Assembly: GCA_002914805.1 (NCBI GenBank)
Contig: JXTB01000094.1
Location: forward strand, 414,528-478,527
Origin: Parasponia andersonii
Taxonomy: Eukaryota > Streptophyta > Magnoliopsida > Rosales > Cannabaceae
DNA: 64,000 nucleotides
Direction: 5' to 3'
Below, in pieces: positions 61,766 through 64,000 of this stretch. Both the position numbers and the translations under genes were made by a program. Each line of letters begins with the position of its first letter. The stretch's first letter is position 1. A model generated the notes under the pieces. The model ran no database searches. It saw only the letters and a list, made by a program, of their open reading frames with translations, and was not told where the DNA came from.

Positions 61766-63400
61766 GCCACCCGGGTGCAATAGGTGCATGTAATGTAAAT
61801 GAACACTATATTGGCCTGCATTAACCTGAGTTTCTCTCTGCGCTTCTTTGGGGATACAAAATGGCAGAATATAGAAATTTTGTACGCCTTATTGAATTCC
61901 TAATTGTGTCTTTGATAAACATGGTGAACTTCAATTCAATTTGCTTGTAAAATTTTCTCTTAGCACAAGCTTATTCGTTATATCGTCTGTAATTCAAATG
62001 GAGGAGCTCAAGCCTGGTAACTCTCAGGGAAGAAGAAAGTCATTGCATCCTTTAGCTTTCTTTTCCAAATTCTCAGTTTAAAACAGTTATCTATACTTTA
62101 TTTAAATGAGAAATCCTTCAAATATACCCGAGTTGGTTATTAGTATCAACCTCAGAACTATGAGATCAGCATTGTGAACGACTTGATGTATACGTTCCCT
62201 TGCTTGTTGTCGCAGATCCAATGAAGTTTTCAGATATTATAAAAGAGCCTTTGAGTTTCTTTGAAATCATCGGAACTTCACGTATCCCAAAATGCAATCT
62301 CGGGTTTGCCGTATTGTTTCTAAAGAAGGTTGAAGTCCTTTTTTTTTTTGGAGTAATATTTAAGTGTTGCGATTGTTTATTGGATATATGTTGGCAATAT
62401 CTAACCCAAAATATGTCAGATTAGAATTAATAGAATGTATATGAGATGGCCAACACGAAATTATGGAGGTTGCCAAAAAATAGCAACTATAGTGTTGCAC
62501 ATTTAGTCTTTCTATGTTTGGTATTAAAAAGGTCGGAAAAAGGTGGACCTTATCTTTATAGTAGAATGTTACGAGGCACCTTTTTTTTTTTACGAAAATT
62601 CCTCTTATTAATAAGAAATATCTTGAACAAACATCATCAACAATAGAATTAAAACACATCTTGGCATGTGTATGGACAACTATATGCCCATCTCTAGGAA
62701 CAAAACTGCAAGTACCACCATTGCCATCACAAAGAATAAAAATGATATCTCTGTTATGAGGCACTCTTGTGTGCTTATTATTTAGCACCACTAAAAATCC
62801 ATCTCATGCGATAATATGAGAAGAAGAATTCACCAAATCCATGCCATAATTATGTAAAGGAAAAAAGAATTAAATCATAAACTACAGGTTGATTTCTTTT
62901 TCTTTTTTTTCGTGTGAGAAGAATTGATTGAAAAATCGAGGTTTAGAAAAAAACTAAAAAGGGTTCCAAAAAAAAAAACAAATTTCTAATGTGTGGATAA
63001 ACACATAAGTAGATTGAAACTTTAGAACTTGTTATAAATTAGTGCAGTCTTGGTAACTCGGAGGAATAATATCGTTTTAGTAAAAAGTAATGATAGCTAC
63101 TTTCATTTTTAACCTACAAATTTGCATCAATATATAATCAAATGATATATTGTGATTTTAAGCTTTTATACTACGCTTTTTATCTCAAAATAAGATAAAA
63201 ACCAGTTCAAAATTATGCCATATACTTTGGTATGATAAATTTTTTTGGATTAAGTCTTTAAGATTAATGTCCTAGCTCGACAAAATAGTAACTGTAAACA
63301 GTGCTATGATGATCCTCTTAAAGTCGTAGCAAGTAATAAAAAAGGGGACTTGTGATTATAGTTGGTTGGAGTGAAAGGAGATTTACTGTGGTTGGGAGGA
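61766..63400. other. ECHIDNA 3' flank and spacer
   Basis: Includes the ECHIDNA 3' UTR. A 143-codon minus-strand ORF (62791-62360) ends in low-complexity sequence and has no domain I recognise. Poly-T runs at 62338-62349 and 62580-62592. Nothing else supported. Confidence 0.5.
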
Positions 63401-63546
63401 GAGGCTGTGGCTAGTAGCTGGCATTACATAGCCATATAACCAAAAAATAGAGAAAAGAGAGGTGAGAAGTGAGAGGTGGGTGTGAGACTGAGTGGGTCAT
63501 CGTCTTGTCGGTATTGTTAGAACCAGAGACAGCCAAAGAAGAAGAC

Positions 63547-63642
63547 ATGGGCAGCACCAACAACAATCAATCTTCCCCAAATTTTGAAACCACAAAGAGA
63601 ACCAGAGGAGTTGGAGGAAGAAGAAAAAGAGGAGGAGGTTAG
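63547..63642 (+). other. Possible upstream ORF in CSP41b leader
   Basis: ATG at 63547 opens a 31-codon frame ending TAG (63640-63642), very basic at its end (KRTRGVGGRRKRGG), 31 bases before the main ATG. It may be a uORF if the transcript starts further upstream; otherwise it is chance. Confidence 0.25.
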
Positions 63643-63673
63643 TATACTTCTACTTAGAGAGAGAGAGAGAGAC

Positions 63674-63778
63674 ATGGCAAGGTTGGCACTGGTCCAACAA
63701 CAACACAACCATCCTTCTTTATCCATTCTCCCTTCTCTCTCTGACTTCAAAGGCACCCGACTCCAGTCTCAACTCCAG
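63674..63778 (+). CDS. First exon of plastid CSP41b (transit peptide), gene leaves the window
   Basis: The ATG after a GA-rich leader encodes 35 residues (MARLALVQQQHNHPSLSILP, then SLSDFKGTRLQSQLQ) ending at CAG/GTTCCT, a plausible donor in phase 0. The sequence resembles the transit peptide of chloroplast stem-loop binding protein of 41 kDa, form b, whose start in other plants has the same order QQQ...SFSLL..SLSDF.G..L...Q. CSP41b is an NAD-binding-fold RNA-binding endonuclease tied to plastid transcript stability. Only this exon is visible; the NAD-binding domain would lie beyond 64000. Confidence is limited by the short match from memory. Confidence 0.5.
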
Positions 63779-63802
63779 GTTCCTCCCTCACTCTGACCTA
63801 TG

Positions 63803-64000
63803 GCAATATAGTGTTCATTTACGTTACATGCACCCATTGCACTTGGGTGGCTCAGACCCCGGTAAATGCTGATTGTATGGTAGATGAGAAGCGAGATGCA
63901 ATTGTTTGGGAGGCAAACTGTTGGATCTGCTCCTTTGCAGCTGAAATAGAAGACACCATTTATATACATGTGATATAAAACAAACATTTTTTTTCTTTTA
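63803..64000 (-). pseudogene. Inverted partial copy of the ECHIDNA last intron and exon
   Basis: Read on minus, the sequence matches the end of intron 5, exon 6 and the start of the 3' UTR of the ECHIDNA gene at 61620-61815. TTCTATTTCAG precedes an exon reading AKEQIQQFASQTIASRFSST, with the same TGA position, and 3' UTR words GTGCAATGGGTGCATGTAA and AATGAACACTATATTG. It differs by substitutions (K to E, S to T, V to G near the end). The homology starts about 25 bases after the CSP41b exon and continues off the right edge, so it may be a fragment inside CSP41b intron 1 or the 3' end of a second ECHIDNA gene. Confidence 0.8.

Noticed and set aside
62360-62791. 143-codon minus-strand ORF
   Set aside because: Cysteine- and isoleucine-rich reading of AT-rich DNA with no recognised domain, no splice pattern and no promoter cue; a remote transposon remnant is possible but unsupported.
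63517-63756. 79-codon minus-strand ORF with Ser-rich repeat
   Set aside because: Antisense of the GA-rich leader and first exon of the putative CSP41b gene.

Overview
The window is plant nuclear DNA, most likely from a eudicot. The evidence is spliced genes with GT-AG introns and plant-specific products, Ty1/copia and Ty3/gypsy LTR retrotransposons at many stages of decay, MITE-like foldback elements, long (TA)n tracts and AT-rich intergenic sequence. The species cannot be named from the sequence. It is a draft assembly: two N runs (28727-29075, 50450-50557) and two single Ns (42457, 56026), one of which joins two near-identical 641-bp blocks.

Layout. 1-2829 is the 3' end of a gypsy element: its LTR lies on +, and a spliced antisense gene of the 'putative gypsy type transposon' family lies on -. 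2830-20411 holds foldback elements, three solo LTRs of one ~2-kb family (each with a 5-bp target duplication), and two copies of a second gypsy LTR family (one solo, one followed by a primer-binding site and a broken gag). 20412-25300 has no gene I can support. 25427-27049 is an intact intronless gene for a plastid-targeted class-3 lipase (phospholipase A1-I / DAD1-like). 27759-41587 is a decayed copia element on - carrying a second copia element (28256-37548), one of whose LTRs carries a MITE: three nested insertions. 41816-43098 is probably a false assembly duplication. 45054-50557 is a third copia element on +, and 50558-54800 a very degraded fourth on - with a second copy of the same MITE. 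55140-56010 is an unidentified coding remnant. 56318-57886 (-) is a pseudogene of the first five exons of the AP-3 adaptor mu subunit. 59652-61765 (+) is a complete six-exon ECHIDNA/TVP23 gene. The right edge has the likely first exon of plastid CSP41b (63674-63778, +), followed by an inverted copy of the last intron and exon of ECHIDNA.

Genes likely to be functional: the lipase (plastid lipid/oxylipin metabolism), ECHIDNA (trans-Golgi secretory trafficking) and, if it continues past the edge, CSP41b (plastid RNA-binding endonuclease). They do not form a pathway. The rest is mainly a record of transposition, LTR-LTR recombination and mutational decay. I found no convincing undescribed biological system. 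The best leads are the separately promoted antisense gene in the gypsy element, the TA-microsatellite MITE pair, and the rearranged AP-3mu / ECHIDNA / CSP41b block.
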